From: an uncultured Paludibaculum sp. | GTDB taxonomy: Bacteria > Acidobacteriota > Terriglobia > Bryobacterales > Bryobacteraceae | DNA: 64,000 bases | NCBI RefSeq assembly: GCF_963665245.1 | Contig: NZ_OY762269.1 | Span: 372,001-436,000, forward strand | Reading direction: 5' to 3' | In this document: piece by piece, positions 9,427-19,300 of the stretch | Numbering within the stretch: position 1 is the first letter of the stretch | How the letters are laid out: each line of letters starts with the position of its first letter | Notes under the pieces: model-generated | Databases searched by the model: none | Seen by the model: only the letters and a program-made list of their open reading frames with translations | What the model was told of the DNA's origin: nothing | Position numbers and translations under genes: made by a program

Positions 9427-10853
9427 GACTGAAACGCCATCGCAGACAGAACCAGCGCGGCTTCGCGTTGCTGCTGGTATTCGCCATGGCGGCGGCAGCG
9501 GTAATCATGCTCTATCTCGAGATGCCCCGCGTCGCCTTCGAGCACGAGCGCAACAAGGAAGCCCTCCTGGTGGAACGCGGCGACCAGTACGTCCGCGCCA
9601 TCCAGCTTTACTACAAGAAGTACTCGAAATACCCCCAGACCCTGGAAGATCTGGAGACCACCAACAACATCCGCTTCCTGCGCCGCCGCTACAAGGATCC
9701 GATGACCGGCAGTGACGAGTGGCGCCTCATTCACGTCGACGGCACCGGCCAATACACCGATTCGCTCATTCACAAGAAGGATGCCGAGAAGGAGAAGAGC
9801 GGACCCAGCGTCCTGTCTTCCAACATCGTGGGCGTGGGCTCGTCGGCCGAGTATGTCGACCAGGCCAACGGTCAGGGCCAGAGCGCCGCGGCCACCACCC
9901 GTCGCGCCAGCGATCGCATCATCCCGGGCGCGCCCGGCGCCTCTTCCACGGCCCCGCCGGCTGACCCGGCCCAGGATCCCTCCCAGGGCGACCCCAACAG
10001 CTCCCGGTCCGGACCTGCCACCCCGGTCACGCCCAATTCTTCACAGGGCAACAACCCGTTTGCCATGCCCCAGAACGGCCAGGACGGCCGCGCTGCTTTG
10101 CCCGGCAGCGGAGTCCAGCCTGGCGCCGCCACCAACCAGAACACGGCGGCGCAAGGCCAGCAAAGTGGTACCGGCACCTCCAGCGGCTCTGGCGGCTTCG
10201 GCTTTGGCGGAGGATTCGGCAACAGCAGCTCGTCCAGCCAGTCCAGTTCCACAACCTTGACCACCAGCGGCCAGAACTCCTCGAACCAGAACGCCTTCGG
10301 CGGCTTCGGAGGATCCGGTTCCGGCAGTTCCGGTTTTGGGCGCTCCGGCTCCACCGGCAGCTCCACGCCCAATTCGGCCATCACCGCAATCCAGAACAGT
10401 CTCACGAATACCAACCAGGGCAATAACAGTTCCGCCTTCGGTGCGAATGCTCAAGGCAACAACGGGTTGGCCGCGGGCGCTGGCGGCCTCGTCGGCGTCG
10501 CCAGCAAGAAGGATATGGAAGGCATCCTGGTCTACAACGAACGCACCAACGTCAAGGAATGGGAGTTCGTCTTCGACCAGAAGAAGGCCGCCGCCGGTCA
10601 GGGCCAACCAAACATGCAACAGGGGCAGCAAGGGCAGCAGGGTCAACAGAACCAGCAGGGCAGCAGTTCCGGCTTTAGTTTCGGAGGCGGCTCCGGCAGC
10701 AGCTCCGGATCTTCCAGCGCCTTCGGTTCCAGCAGCTCCTTCGGCTTCGGCAGCTCCAGTGGCTCCAGCTCCTCCTCAGGTTCGTCCTCTTCCAGCGGCT
10801 TCGGCTTTGGCGGTACCGGCACGGCTGCCCCTGGCAAGAACGGCGGACAGTAA
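9423..10853 (+). CDS. Pseudopilin-like protein with long Gly/Ser/Gln/Asn-rich tail
   Basis: A 476-residue protein. The N-terminus MRLKRHRRQNQRG is followed by the hydrophobic FALLLVFAMAAAAVIMLYLE, a type III (prepilin) signal with predicted cleavage after Gly13. The residue at mature position +5 is Leu, not the usual Glu, as in GspK-type minor pseudopilins. Residues 45-115 form a small pilin-like domain with QLYYKKYSKYPQTLEDL. From about residue 125 nearly everything is low-complexity Ser, Gly, Gln, Asn and Phe, broken by a short conserved-looking stretch (about 360-390) with EGILVYNERTNVKEWEFVFD. It closes the pil-like operon. The tail is unusual for a pseudopilin. Confidence 0.7.
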   Translation: MRLKRHRRQNQRGFALLLVFAMAAAAVIMLYLEMPRVAFEHERNKEALLVERGDQYVRAIQLYYKKYSKYPQTLEDLETTNNIRFLRRRYKDPMTGSDEWRLIHVDGTGQYTDSLIHKKDAEKEKSGPSVLSSNIVGVGSSAEYVDQANGQGQSAAATTRRASDRIIPGAPGASSTAPPADPAQDPSQGDPNSSRSGPATPVTPNSSQGNNPFAMPQNGQDGRAALPGSGVQPGAATNQNTAAQGQQSGTGTSSGSGGFGFGGGFGNSSSSSQSSSTTLTTSGQNSSNQNAFGGFGGSGSGSSGFGRSGSTGSSTPNSAITAIQNSLTNTNQGNNSSAFGANAQGNNGLAAGAGGLVGVASKKDMEGILVYNERTNVKEWEFVFDQKKAAAGQGQPNMQQGQQGQQGQQNQQGSSSGFSFGGGSGSSSGSSSAFGSSSSFGFGSSSGSSSSSGSSSSSGFGFGGTGTAAPGKNGGQ

Positions 10854-10955
10854 CTGTCACCATTTGCTGACACCGCCGCCTCACTCTAGTCCTATTTGCA
10901 CCACTTAGCCGCTGGCCCCCGGTTTGCATCCATCTGGTCCGAAAGGACCACGATC

Positions 10956-11444
10956 ATGCGCGCCGCCCTTCGTACCATTCTCCTGCTGGCCGTCGCACTT
11001 CTACCCGCGGCCGCCCAGCGCTACAACGGCCACGGCTACTTCTATTACGGTCTCGACGCCCCCAGCGGCGGGAATCTGGCACAAGTCATGAGCACCGGGG
11101 TCGGCGGCGAAGCCTTCGTCTGGAAAGGCCTGGCCGCCGGCGCTGAGTTGGGCTACCTGTTCCCGCGCACGGAACCCGGCATAGGCGTCGGCCTCTTCAA
11201 CGCCAATGGAGCCTGGCACCTCGTCAACCGCGACCATCCCGGCAAATTCGTACCTTTCGTCACCGCCGGCTACACTCTGGGCTTCCGCGGCGGCCACGCC
11301 AACCTTCTCAACTGGGGCGGCGGCGCTACCTACTGGTTTTCGCGCCACGCCGGCCTGCGGACCGAGATCCGGCTCTACGAATACCTTGGCCCTTACCCAG
11401 ATCACTTCGACACCTCGCTCCGCTTCGCCATCCAGATCCGCTGA
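10956..11444 (+). CDS. Small outer-membrane beta-barrel-like exported protein
   Basis: A 162-residue protein with a clear signal peptide (MRAALRTILLLAVALLPAAAQ) and a body of alternating short beta strands rich in Gly and aromatic residues (GHGYFYYGLD, GAELGYLF, FVTAGYTLGFRG), ending in a strand with RFAIQIR, consistent with an eight-stranded barrel. The ATG at 10956 is chosen because GAAAGGA lies about 8 bp upstream and it starts the signal peptide. The function is unknown. It precedes another small exported protein by 10 bp. Confidence 0.65.
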   Translation: MRAALRTILLLAVALLPAAAQRYNGHGYFYYGLDAPSGGNLAQVMSTGVGGEAFVWKGLAAGAELGYLFPRTEPGIGVGLFNANGAWHLVNRDHPGKFVPFVTAGYTLGFRGGHANLLNWGGGATYWFSRHAGLRTEIRLYEYLGPYPDHFDTSLRFAIQIR

Positions 11445-11454
11445 GGAGCTCGTC

Positions 11455-11811
11455 ATGCGCGGAAATACCTTGCCCTGTGTTCTGGGCCTCGCCCTTCTGC
11501 TCATTCCCGTTCAATCCTTCGCCCGCACGACGCCCGCTGACCAGGCTGCCCGGATCCCCCTCGGCTCCACCGTCAGCGTGAAACTCCTCGACCACACCCA
11601 GATGCGCGGCCGCCTGCTCCAGGTCCGCTCCGAGGACTTCGACCTCCAGACCGCCCGCAACAACCGCCTGGAGATCCTCGCCATCCGCTACGACGCAACA
11701 CGCTCCATCAAGGCCGATAACCCGCTGCAGCGCCGCCGCCTCATCGGTATCCTCATTGCCGGCGGCCTCTTCGGCCTCCTCATCGGAACCGCCGCCACGG
11801 GCCTGGATTGA
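11455..11811 (+). CDS. Small exported protein with an Sm-like strand pattern and C-terminal hydrophobic segment
   Basis: A 118-residue protein. A signal peptide (MRGNTLPCVLGLALLLIPVQSFA) is followed by a compact beta domain, IPLGSTVSVKLLDHTQMRGR then LLQVRSEDFDLQTARNN and LAIRYDATRSIKADN, whose strand order looks like an Sm/LSm-like barrel. A C-terminal hydrophobic helix (LIGILIAGGLFGLLIGTAA) could anchor it. The start is at ATG 11455 behind GAGGAG. I do not recognise a characterised family; the Sm-like resemblance is by eye only. Confidence 0.55.
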   Translation: MRGNTLPCVLGLALLLIPVQSFARTTPADQAARIPLGSTVSVKLLDHTQMRGRLLQVRSEDFDLQTARNNRLEILAIRYDATRSIKADNPLQRRRLIGILIAGGLFGLLIGTAATGLD

Positions 11812-11869
11812 GCACACTCTCATGACCCTCGCCGCGCCCGCGTCTGGCATGATAGGTTCGGAAACCGCC

Positions 11870-13228
11870 ATGAAGCCTGTCCTGCTGGTCGTCGACGACG
11901 AGGAAGCCGCGCGCTACGCCATCGGCCGCCTGTTCCAGGCCGACTTCCGCATCGTCGAAGCCGCCGGCGTCTCAGAGGCCCGGCAGCGTCTCCGCACCGA
12001 TCCGCCCGAGGTCATCCTCCTCGACTTCGACCTACCCGGCGAAAACGGCCTCGTCCTTCTCAAGGAGCTTGCGCCCGACCCCGCCGCTCCCGCCATCATC
12101 CTCATCACGGCCTATGGTGGCGAGCGCCTCGCCGTCGAAGCCATGAAGTGCGGAGCCTACGACTACCTCGCCAAGCCCTACGACATCGACGAACTCCGCC
12201 TCATCGTCAACCGAGCCACCGAGCGCCAGAATCTGAGACATGAGGTCGAGCACCTCCGCTACGCCCGCGCCGGCGAAGGCCAGTTCGGCCGCATGACCGG
12301 CAGCAGTCCGGCCATGCGCCAACTATTCCAGTCGGCGGAACGTGTTGCCCAGAGCGATCTCCCCGTCCTCATCCAGGGCGAAAGCGGCACAGGCAAGGAC
12401 GTCCTCGCCCAGGAAATCCACGCCCGCAGTCCCCGCGCGGCCCGCCGCTTCGTCGCTCTCAACTGCTCGGCGCTGCCCGAGCACCTTGTCGAAAGCGAAC
12501 TCTTCGGTTACGAAAAAGGGGCCTTCACCGGGGCCGCCTCCGCCCGAGCCGGCAAGTTCGAACAGGCGCACCAGGGGACACTCTTCCTGGACGAAATCGG
12601 CGATATGGCGCCCGCCACGCAGGCCAAGATCCTGCGCGCCGTCGAGAACGGAGCTGTGGAACGCCTGGGTGGCGTCAACCCCGTGACGGTGAATACGCGC
12701 ACCGTCAGCGCCTCCAATAGGGACCTGCCCCAGGCCATCCGCGACGGCGCTTTCCGCGAGGATCTTTACTACCGCCTCGCCGCCGTCACCCTTTGGATTC
12801 CGCCCCTGCGCGATCGCCGCGACGACATCCCGGCCCTCGTCGAACTCTTTTGGCGCGAGCTCCGCGGCAAGTACAGCCGCACCGGCCCCGAGATGACCCG
12901 CGACGCCATCACCCGACTCCAGGACCAGGCATGGCCCGGCAACGTGCGCGAGCTGCGCAACACCCTGGAGCGTGTCTTCGTGATGACCCACGGCGACAGC
13001 GTCACCGCCGCCGACATCGCTGTCACGGCCGCCCCTGCGTCCAGCAAGGCATCCCCCTCACTGGACGAAGCCGACTATCGCGAGGCCAAGCGTCTCTTCG
13101 AAATCGAGTACCTCACTCGCAAGCTCCGGGAGAACGGCGGCAACGTCACCCGCACCGCCGAATCCATCGGAATGGCCCGCCAGAGCTTACAGGAGAAGAT
13201 CCGCGAGCTCGGCCTGGCCCGCCCGTAG
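11870..13228 (+). CDS. NtrC-family sigma-54-dependent response regulator
   Basis: A 452-residue protein: REC domain (residues 1-120, acidic pocket DDE at 9-11, phospho-acceptor Asp52 in LLDFDLPGENG, Lys in LAKPYD), AAA+ domain (about 140-375) with Walker A GESGTGKD, the sigma-54-contacting GAFTGA loop intact, Walker B LFLDEIGD and an arginine-finger region, then a Fis-type helix-turn-helix at the C-terminus (VTRTAESIGMARQSLQEKI). It should activate sigma-54 promoters when phosphorylated. The cognate kinase is not adjacent. The ATG at 11870 starts the REC domain directly; the upstream extension is not needed. Confidence 0.93.
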   Translation: MKPVLLVVDDEEAARYAIGRLFQADFRIVEAAGVSEARQRLRTDPPEVILLDFDLPGENGLVLLKELAPDPAAPAIILITAYGGERLAVEAMKCGAYDYLAKPYDIDELRLIVNRATERQNLRHEVEHLRYARAGEGQFGRMTGSSPAMRQLFQSAERVAQSDLPVLIQGESGTGKDVLAQEIHARSPRAARRFVALNCSALPEHLVESELFGYEKGAFTGAASARAGKFEQAHQGTLFLDEIGDMAPATQAKILRAVENGAVERLGGVNPVTVNTRTVSASNRDLPQAIRDGAFREDLYYRLAAVTLWIPPLRDRRDDIPALVELFWRELRGKYSRTGPEMTRDAITRLQDQAWPGNVRELRNTLERVFVMTHGDSVTAADIAVTAAPASSKASPSLDEADYREAKRLFEIEYLTRKLRENGGNVTRTAESIGMARQSLQEKIRELGLARP

Positions 13229-13269
13229 CGGGACCGTCCCCCGCCTCCGAGTCCCGCCCCGTCCAATCG

Positions 13270-14583
13270 CTAAGCCTGCAGCCGTGGCCGCTCTTCACGG
13301 ACCCGATTCATATCCTGCTTGGGCTCCCCATCGCACTCCACGGCAAGAGTAGTAATCGGAGAATCCGGAGCGTTTGCCGGTAGCCCGGTAAACTTCACCC
13401 GAAACTCCTCCTGTTCAAACTTCACCGGAGCCCCCGTAGCCAGCAGTTTCGCCGACAGCACCTTCGTCCGCAGCCCGCCGATCGCTACCTCCGACCCCGG
13501 CCAGAAGTGCACATTCGCAAACAGCGTATTACCCTTCCGTGTGAAGCTCATGTAGTTCGAGCGGCTGACAGAGCAAGGATCCGTCCCATACACGGCAGCC
13601 CCGTTCTTAGCCGTCCAGGCTCCGACGGCCGTCAGGATCTTCACGCTCTCGGGTGGGATCGAACCATCCGCCGTCGGCCCAATATTCAACAGGTAGTTCC
13701 CGCCCTGCCGCGCGCAGGTCAGCAAGTTCCGCACACAGGTCTTGGGGCTCTTCCAGTTGTCATCGGCCTTGTGATAACCCCAGGAATCGTTCATCGTCAT
13801 GCACGCTTCCCAGTTGCGGCCCTTCGACGCCTCGATCCGCTGCTCCGGAGTATCAAAATCCTCGGGGATCTTGCTGCGGTTGTTCATGATGATGTCGGGC
13901 TGCAGCTTCCGGACCATCGCGTTCATCTTCTCGCTCTCCCAGCCCTCGGCCGTCAGCGGCCACGGCACGTCGTACCAGAGTACGTCGATCTTGCCGTAGT
14001 TCGTCATCAGCTCACGAGCCTGCGTATGCACGTAATCCACAAACCGCCGCCGCGCCTGCTCGTCTTTTACACACCGCGCGCCATCCGGATGATGCCAGTC
14101 CATCAGCGAGAAGTAGAACCCCACCCTCAGCCCTTCCGCCCGCACCGCGTCCACATACTCCTTCACCAGGTCACGGCCCGCCGCCGTCTTCGGAGCGCAA
14201 TACTTCGTCGTCGACGTATTGAAGTGGCAGAACCCCTCATGGTGCTTCGTCGTCATCACCATGTACTTCATGCCGGCCTTCTTCGCCAGCGCCGCCCAGT
14301 CCTTCGCCGGTGTGGGCGTCGGCTTGAACTGTGTGGCCAGCTTTTCATACTCGGCGACAGGAATGCCTTCCTGCTCCATCGCCCATTCGTGGCGGCCCAG
14401 CACGCTGTACAGCCCCCAATGGATGAACATCCCGAAGCGGGCCTCGTGCCACCACTTCATGCGGCGTTCACGGTCCGCGTCCGACGTCGGTTGCATGGCC
14501 AGCGCACTGGCCGCGGGGGCGGCCGAGACGAGTTTCAGATATTGCCTGCGAGAGAATCCGGGGTGAATCATGGCGCGGGCCAT
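13270..14583 (-). CDS. Alpha-L-fucosidase, GH29 family, exported
   Basis: A protein of 437 residues. A twin-arginine-type leader (FSRRQYLKLVSAAPAASALA) suggests Tat export. The GH29 core shows WWHEARFGMFIHWGLYSVLG, KHHEGFCHF, FYFSLMDWHHPDG, and IDVLWYDVPWP, in which the Asp is the expected nucleophile. It ends with NYLLNIGPTADGSIP and a short beta domain. It would remove fucose from plant or microbial glycans. The start at 14583 is preferred because AAAGGTG lies 5-6 bp upstream; ATG 14571 is possible. It lies 36 bp downstream of the VWFA protein and is probably in one operon with it. Confidence 0.92.
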   Translation of the reverse strand: MARAMIHPGFSRRQYLKLVSAAPAASALAMQPTSDADRERRMKWWHEARFGMFIHWGLYSVLGRHEWAMEQEGIPVAEYEKLATQFKPTPTPAKDWAALAKKAGMKYMVMTTKHHEGFCHFNTSTTKYCAPKTAAGRDLVKEYVDAVRAEGLRVGFYFSLMDWHHPDGARCVKDEQARRRFVDYVHTQARELMTNYGKIDVLWYDVPWPLTAEGWESEKMNAMVRKLQPDIIMNNRSKIPEDFDTPEQRIEASKGRNWEACMTMNDSWGYHKADDNWKSPKTCVRNLLTCARQGGNYLLNIGPTADGSIPPESVKILTAVGAWTAKNGAAVYGTDPCSVSRSNYMSFTRKGNTLFANVHFWPGSEVAIGGLRTKVLSAKLLATGAPVKFEQEEFRVKFTGLPANAPDSPITTLAVECDGEPKQDMNRVREERPRLQA

Positions 14584-14619
14584 CCTATCACCTTTAGCGA
14601 TAAAGTTCAACGCCAACGG

Positions 14620-16284
14620 CTACTTCGCGGCCGCCGCCAGATTCGGGATACCCGTCACCGGAATATCCACCACACCGTACTTGCCCGTCAGCTTATCCCG
14701 GATAATCACCCGAATCGTCTGCGCACCGCCGCTCAGCTTCCACACCCGCTGATACCGCGCCGACTCAGGGCCCACCCGTCTCCGGTCCCCGCCCGGCATC
14801 GCCACCGAGCCCTCTTCCGTATGCACCACCACTTCGCCCGTCGGCGCCTTCTCCGCCACGCAGATCTCCACTTGCGCCTGGCCGTCGCCATCCTTCATCT
14901 GGAAGTACAACCCCGCCGGCTCCACCTGCGCCGTAAGGCCCACCGTACCCTTCTCCGCGCCCGCCATCCCCTCGCAGCGCGCATCGATCACCAGCGCCGT
15001 CGACGGTACTGGATTGTGGATCGCCGACCGCCACTCCTCCGTCGTCCAGTTCGACGTCTGCTTCGGCGGTTTCTCCGCCAGAAAGCCCTCTCGGGCTTCC
15101 ACGCGCACGCCCGGCCGCGTCACCTGAACTTTGAGGTTGTGCCATTTGCCATCCGGCTCCTCCTCGGCATAGAACCCCGCCGTGTACGACCCCTTCACGT
15201 CCGCCGTCGCCAGGCGCAGTCCTGCACTCGGGTCGTTCGTGTTCTGAATCACTCGCCCGCCCGTGATCGACGCCATCGCCGACGCCGCCGGATACGGGTC
15301 CGCGCTGATCTCATCGGCCTGCCGCTGCCTCTCAAACGAGCCGCGCCCGCGAATCGTCGGGCTCCCGCCCGCGGACGCCGAGTAAGTTACATCGCCCTGC
15401 AGCCCGCGTGAGTTGACGAAATAGACCGCCACGCCCTCCTGTGCCAGACGCTGTGAACTCGCTCGCACCGCGCTCTCAAAGCTCTGGATTCCGCCCCGTG
15501 CCCCAAAGCCCATCGCCCCCGTAATCGACAGCATCGAGATTCCGCCGCCTATCCAGACCAGATTCTTTCGCCCCGGCACCCCCGACAAATGCCGCCCCAA
15601 CGCCTCCAGTGCCGCCAAAGTCGTTTCCATCTTCCTTTGCCGCACAGATGCGTTGAACTGCATCTCGTTCTCGATCTGAATCGTCAGCATCTCAAGCACT
15701 CGCGGATCGTTGTTGAAGATCCGCAGCATCTCCTCCGCATCCCGGACCGTCGAGTCCATGTCTGTCGTCTGCTGCGGCGGCAAGGCCAGCCCCGCCTTCG
15801 CAATCCGTGCCCGCAACTCCTCCACATTGCCAGTGAATTCGTGAAGGATGCTCAGTTTCGAGCCCAGGTGATAAACCGCGACGCGCGTCGCCGGGGCCAG
15901 CGCCTTCAAATACCGCGTCAATTGCGCTCGGACCCACAAAATGTCCGAAGGATTCGTATTTAGCGTATCCAGTACCAGTGCTGTCACATTGCGCGGCGGT
16001 CCTGGCGTAAATTCGACCCGGTTGCTGAAGAGGCCCGCCGGCAGCGCCAGCGGCTGCTTTCCATCCTTCTCTTCGCCCTCAAACCGGAAGAACGCCAGAG
16101 GACGCCGTTTGCCCTTCTCCTGGACCTGTATCTCCTCTTTTTTCAGGTCCGTCACGGGCCTTCCGGCCTTATCCAGAGCAACAAACGTGAACTCCACCAG
16201 CCGCGTAGTGGCACGAAAAGTCGGCGCCGGTTCCTGCCCTCGAACCACGAGAACTGCCAATGCAACCACACAGAGCACCTTCAT
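14620..16284 (-). CDS. VWFA-related domain secreted protein (acidobacterial type)
   Basis: A 554-residue exported protein with an N-terminal signal (MKVLCVVALAVLVVRG) and the head seen in the acidobacterial VWFA-related family: FRATTRLVEFTFVALDKAGRPV, then DLKKEEIQVQEKG. A von Willebrand A-like domain follows, with LVLDTLNTNPSD where classical VWFA has the MIDAS DxSxS, and YFVNSRGLQGD later. The metal site looks degenerate. The role is unknown; the family is often secreted or on the surface. It is divergent from the hybrid kinase gene, with a 99-bp shared intergenic region. Confidence 0.8.
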   Translation of the reverse strand: MKVLCVVALAVLVVRGQEPAPTFRATTRLVEFTFVALDKAGRPVTDLKKEEIQVQEKGKRRPLAFFRFEGEEKDGKQPLALPAGLFSNRVEFTPGPPRNVTALVLDTLNTNPSDILWVRAQLTRYLKALAPATRVAVYHLGSKLSILHEFTGNVEELRARIAKAGLALPPQQTTDMDSTVRDAEEMLRIFNNDPRVLEMLTIQIENEMQFNASVRQRKMETTLAALEALGRHLSGVPGRKNLVWIGGGISMLSITGAMGFGARGGIQSFESAVRASSQRLAQEGVAVYFVNSRGLQGDVTYSASAGGSPTIRGRGSFERQRQADEISADPYPAASAMASITGGRVIQNTNDPSAGLRLATADVKGSYTAGFYAEEEPDGKWHNLKVQVTRPGVRVEAREGFLAEKPPKQTSNWTTEEWRSAIHNPVPSTALVIDARCEGMAGAEKGTVGLTAQVEPAGLYFQMKDGDGQAQVEICVAEKAPTGEVVVHTEEGSVAMPGGDRRRVGPESARYQRVWKLSGGAQTIRVIIRDKLTGKYGVVDIPVTGIPNLAAAAK

Positions 16285-16383
16285 GCGGCTTGAATTCTAT
16301 CATTTGCTTCATGTTGGAGAGTTCAGGATCTTGTAGGCTGAAGATAATTCCTGAAGTTTTCACGGCGTTGTCCGATAAGTAGA
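16285..16383. promoter_or_regulatory. Divergent promoter region between VWFA gene and hybrid kinase gene
   Basis: This 99-bp spacer is the only non-coding DNA between two genes read in opposite directions, so it must hold both promoters. It is clearly more AT-rich than its surroundings. I could not assign -35/-10 boxes with confidence, and no clear operator palindrome stands out. Confidence 0.45.
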
Positions 16384-19300
16384 ATGTCGACATCCATGCG
16401 TGCTTTCGCTACTGCTGTTTGTGCTGTCTTCTGTGCTCTTCTTGTGAGCCCGGCCCTCCATGCGCACCAATATCAGTTCCGTCTCTATGGCCGCCAGGAC
16501 GGCCTCGGCAATCTGGCCATCAGCGCCATTACCCAGGACCAGACTGGCTACCTTTGGGTAGGTACACAGAACGGCCTCTATCGTTACGACGGCCACTCCT
16601 TCCAGGAACTCGGCTACCGCGGCGGTATGCCCAACGACCCCATCGTTGCCCTGCACGCGGGCTCCGACGGTAGCATCTGGGCCGCCACCCGTACCCGCCT
16701 CTTCCGCTCCACCTTCTCCGGTTTCCAGGAAATATCGCTTGGTCGCAAGGTTCAGTTCCTCACTCGCAGCGTTCTCGCGTCGCGGAACGGCAAACTCTAC
16801 GCCGCCACCAATGCCGGCCTTCTCGAGCTTGCGCCGGCCGCCGGCCGGGACCAGTGGCAGGTCCGCCCGATACCCATCGAGACTCACGGCGTACCGGTCC
16901 GCGCCGTCAGCGTCGACCCCCACGGTGGACTTTGGGCCGCTGGAGACTTCGGAGTCTGCCACTGGCAGAACGGCCGGTCGACTCTCTATGCAGCGAAGGA
17001 AGGAGTCCCCGACGAACATTGGGACAGCCTCCTCCCCGACGGTCAGGGAGGCTTGTGGGCCCGCGGCGTGGGTCACCTTGTCCACCTGGCCCGCGGCGGC
17101 GCCCGCTTTGAGTTGGAACAGCCCGGGCCACCGGACGCCAGCTTCCAGGGCGTAATCATCCGTTCCTGGGATGGTACGCTGCTTGCCTCCACCCGGCGCG
17201 GCCTGGCCCTGAAGCAGAACGGCAAGTGGAGCTTGGTCAGCATGGACGAAGGCCTGCCTGCCAGCAGTACCACCGTGATCTTTGAAGACCGCGAAGGCTC
17301 CATTTGGCTTGGCACCTGGGGCGTCGGCCTGTGCCGCTGGCTGGGAGGCACTCTCGTCGAATCCTGGTCCGCGCGCGACGGCCTGCCCCACGAAAGTGTC
17401 AACGCGATCGCTCGCGACAGCTCCGGCCTGGTGTGGGTGGGCACCGACACCGGCCTCGGCAGCCTGCGCTCCGGCGAAACCAGTACGTCCCTGGCCGCCC
17501 TCGCGGAAACCAAGGTGCGCGCTCTGCAGGGCGATCGCGACACGCTCTGGGCTGGACTGTATCCGGGGGGCGTCGCCCGCATCGATCTCCGTACCCGGGC
17601 CGTGCGGCGCTTCGGAGTCGCTCAAGGACTCAAGGACGAGCGTGTCAACGGCCTGCATCTCGATCGTTCCGGACGGCTCTGGGTTTGTACCATGCGTGGG
17701 CTGTACATCCTTGAGGGTGACCGCTTTGTCTCCGCCGTCCAGGGTGTGCCCACGGACGAGATCTTTCTGCGTGTGAGCGAAGATCCGCAAGGGGGCATCT
17801 GGGTCGCCACCAGCAAGGGCCTCCGTCTCTGGCGCAACGGCGTCTGGCGCCTGTACACGGCCCTCGATGGCCTCGCGCAGGATTCCGTCGCTCAGGTCCG
17901 CGCGCCCAGCGCGACGGAAGTCTGGGTGGGCTACCGCGGCAGCAAGGGCATCAGCCGGCTCCACTTTGAAGGCGATCGCCTTCGATCGGTCGAGCAGGTC
18001 GGCCCGCCTAAACTGCCGTCCAATCACGTCCTGTCCATCGGCTATGATTCCGAAGGCGACATGTGGGTCGGCACGGACAGCGGCATCGGGCTGCGCCGCA
18101 AAGGCGTCTGGTCCACCATCTCCAAGGCGGACGGGCTCATCTGGGACGACTGCAATCCAAACTCCTTGCTCGCCGAAGGTTCCGGGGATGTGTGGATCGG
18201 CACCAGCCGCGGCCTCACTCACATCGTTGCTGGCGCCAAACCCCGCCTGCTCGCCGGTCAGCCCCCTCAACCTGTCCTCTCGTCAATTCAGTTCGGCGGC
18301 CGCCGGATGCCCTCCAGCATCGGCCTGCGCATCCCTTATGCCCAGCGATTGCTGGAACTCGATCTCGCCTGCCTCAGCTTCCGCCAGGAACAACAGATTC
18401 GCTACCGCTACCGCCTCACCGGTCTTGAGGACGCCTGGGTGGAAACCGCCACGCCTGAACTCCGTTTCCCCAGCCTTCCGCCCGGCTCCTACCGCCTTGA
18501 GGTCCTGGCTGCAAACTCGGTCGGTGAAACCAGCGCCGCCCCGGCCCTCGCTCAGTTCGTGATTCAACCCCCGTGGTACGGCACTTGGTGGTTCTATCTG
18601 ACTCTTGTGGCCCTGGCTGTCCTCTCCATCATCTATCTCATCCGGTGGAGAACCGCCACGCTACAGCGTAGAAGCCGCGAACTGGAAGAAGCCGTCCGAG
18701 CCCGCACCGAGGAGCTTCAAAGCCAGTACGAATTGGCCGGCCGTCAGAAGACCGAGATTGAGCGTCTCCTCGACGAGGCCAACCAACTCCACCGCGCCAA
18801 GAACGAGTTCCTGGCCAACATCAGCCACGAGATCCGCACGCCGATGAACGGAATTCTAGGCCTCACCGAACTCGCCCTGCACACGCAGTTGGATCACGAG
18901 CAACTCGAATACGTGCAAGCCACTCGCAAGTCCGCTGAGTCGCTCCTCGGCCTGCTCAACGATGTGCTCGACTTCGCCAAAATAGAGGCCCAGCGCATTG
19001 AGATTGAGAGTGCTCCGTTCAGCATCCGCGACTGCTTTGATCTGGTTCGCGACACTTTTGCCAGCCAGGCCATCGACAAAGGCCTCGACGTGCACATCGA
19101 AATCGACTCCGGCGTCCCCCAGCAGGTGCTCGGTGACACCCTCCGCATCGGCCAGGTGATCATGAACCTGGTTGGCAACGCGGTGAAGTTCACAGAGAAC
19201 GGTTCGGTCATTCTCCGCGCCGGATTGGAAGCGGCGATCGGCGACTTCGTGCGGCTCCGCATCGATATTCGGGACACCGGCATCGGCATCCCGCCCGACA

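Noticed and set aside
13507..15411. 634-codon plus-strand open frame across fucosidase and VWFA genes
   Set aside because: Antisense to two well supported genes, Arg/His/Pro-rich composition, no recognisable motif. It is a product of high GC content.
16360..18270. 636-codon minus-strand open frame opposite the hybrid kinase
   Set aside because: Overlaps conserved propeller coding sequence on the other strand; no motif or start signal.
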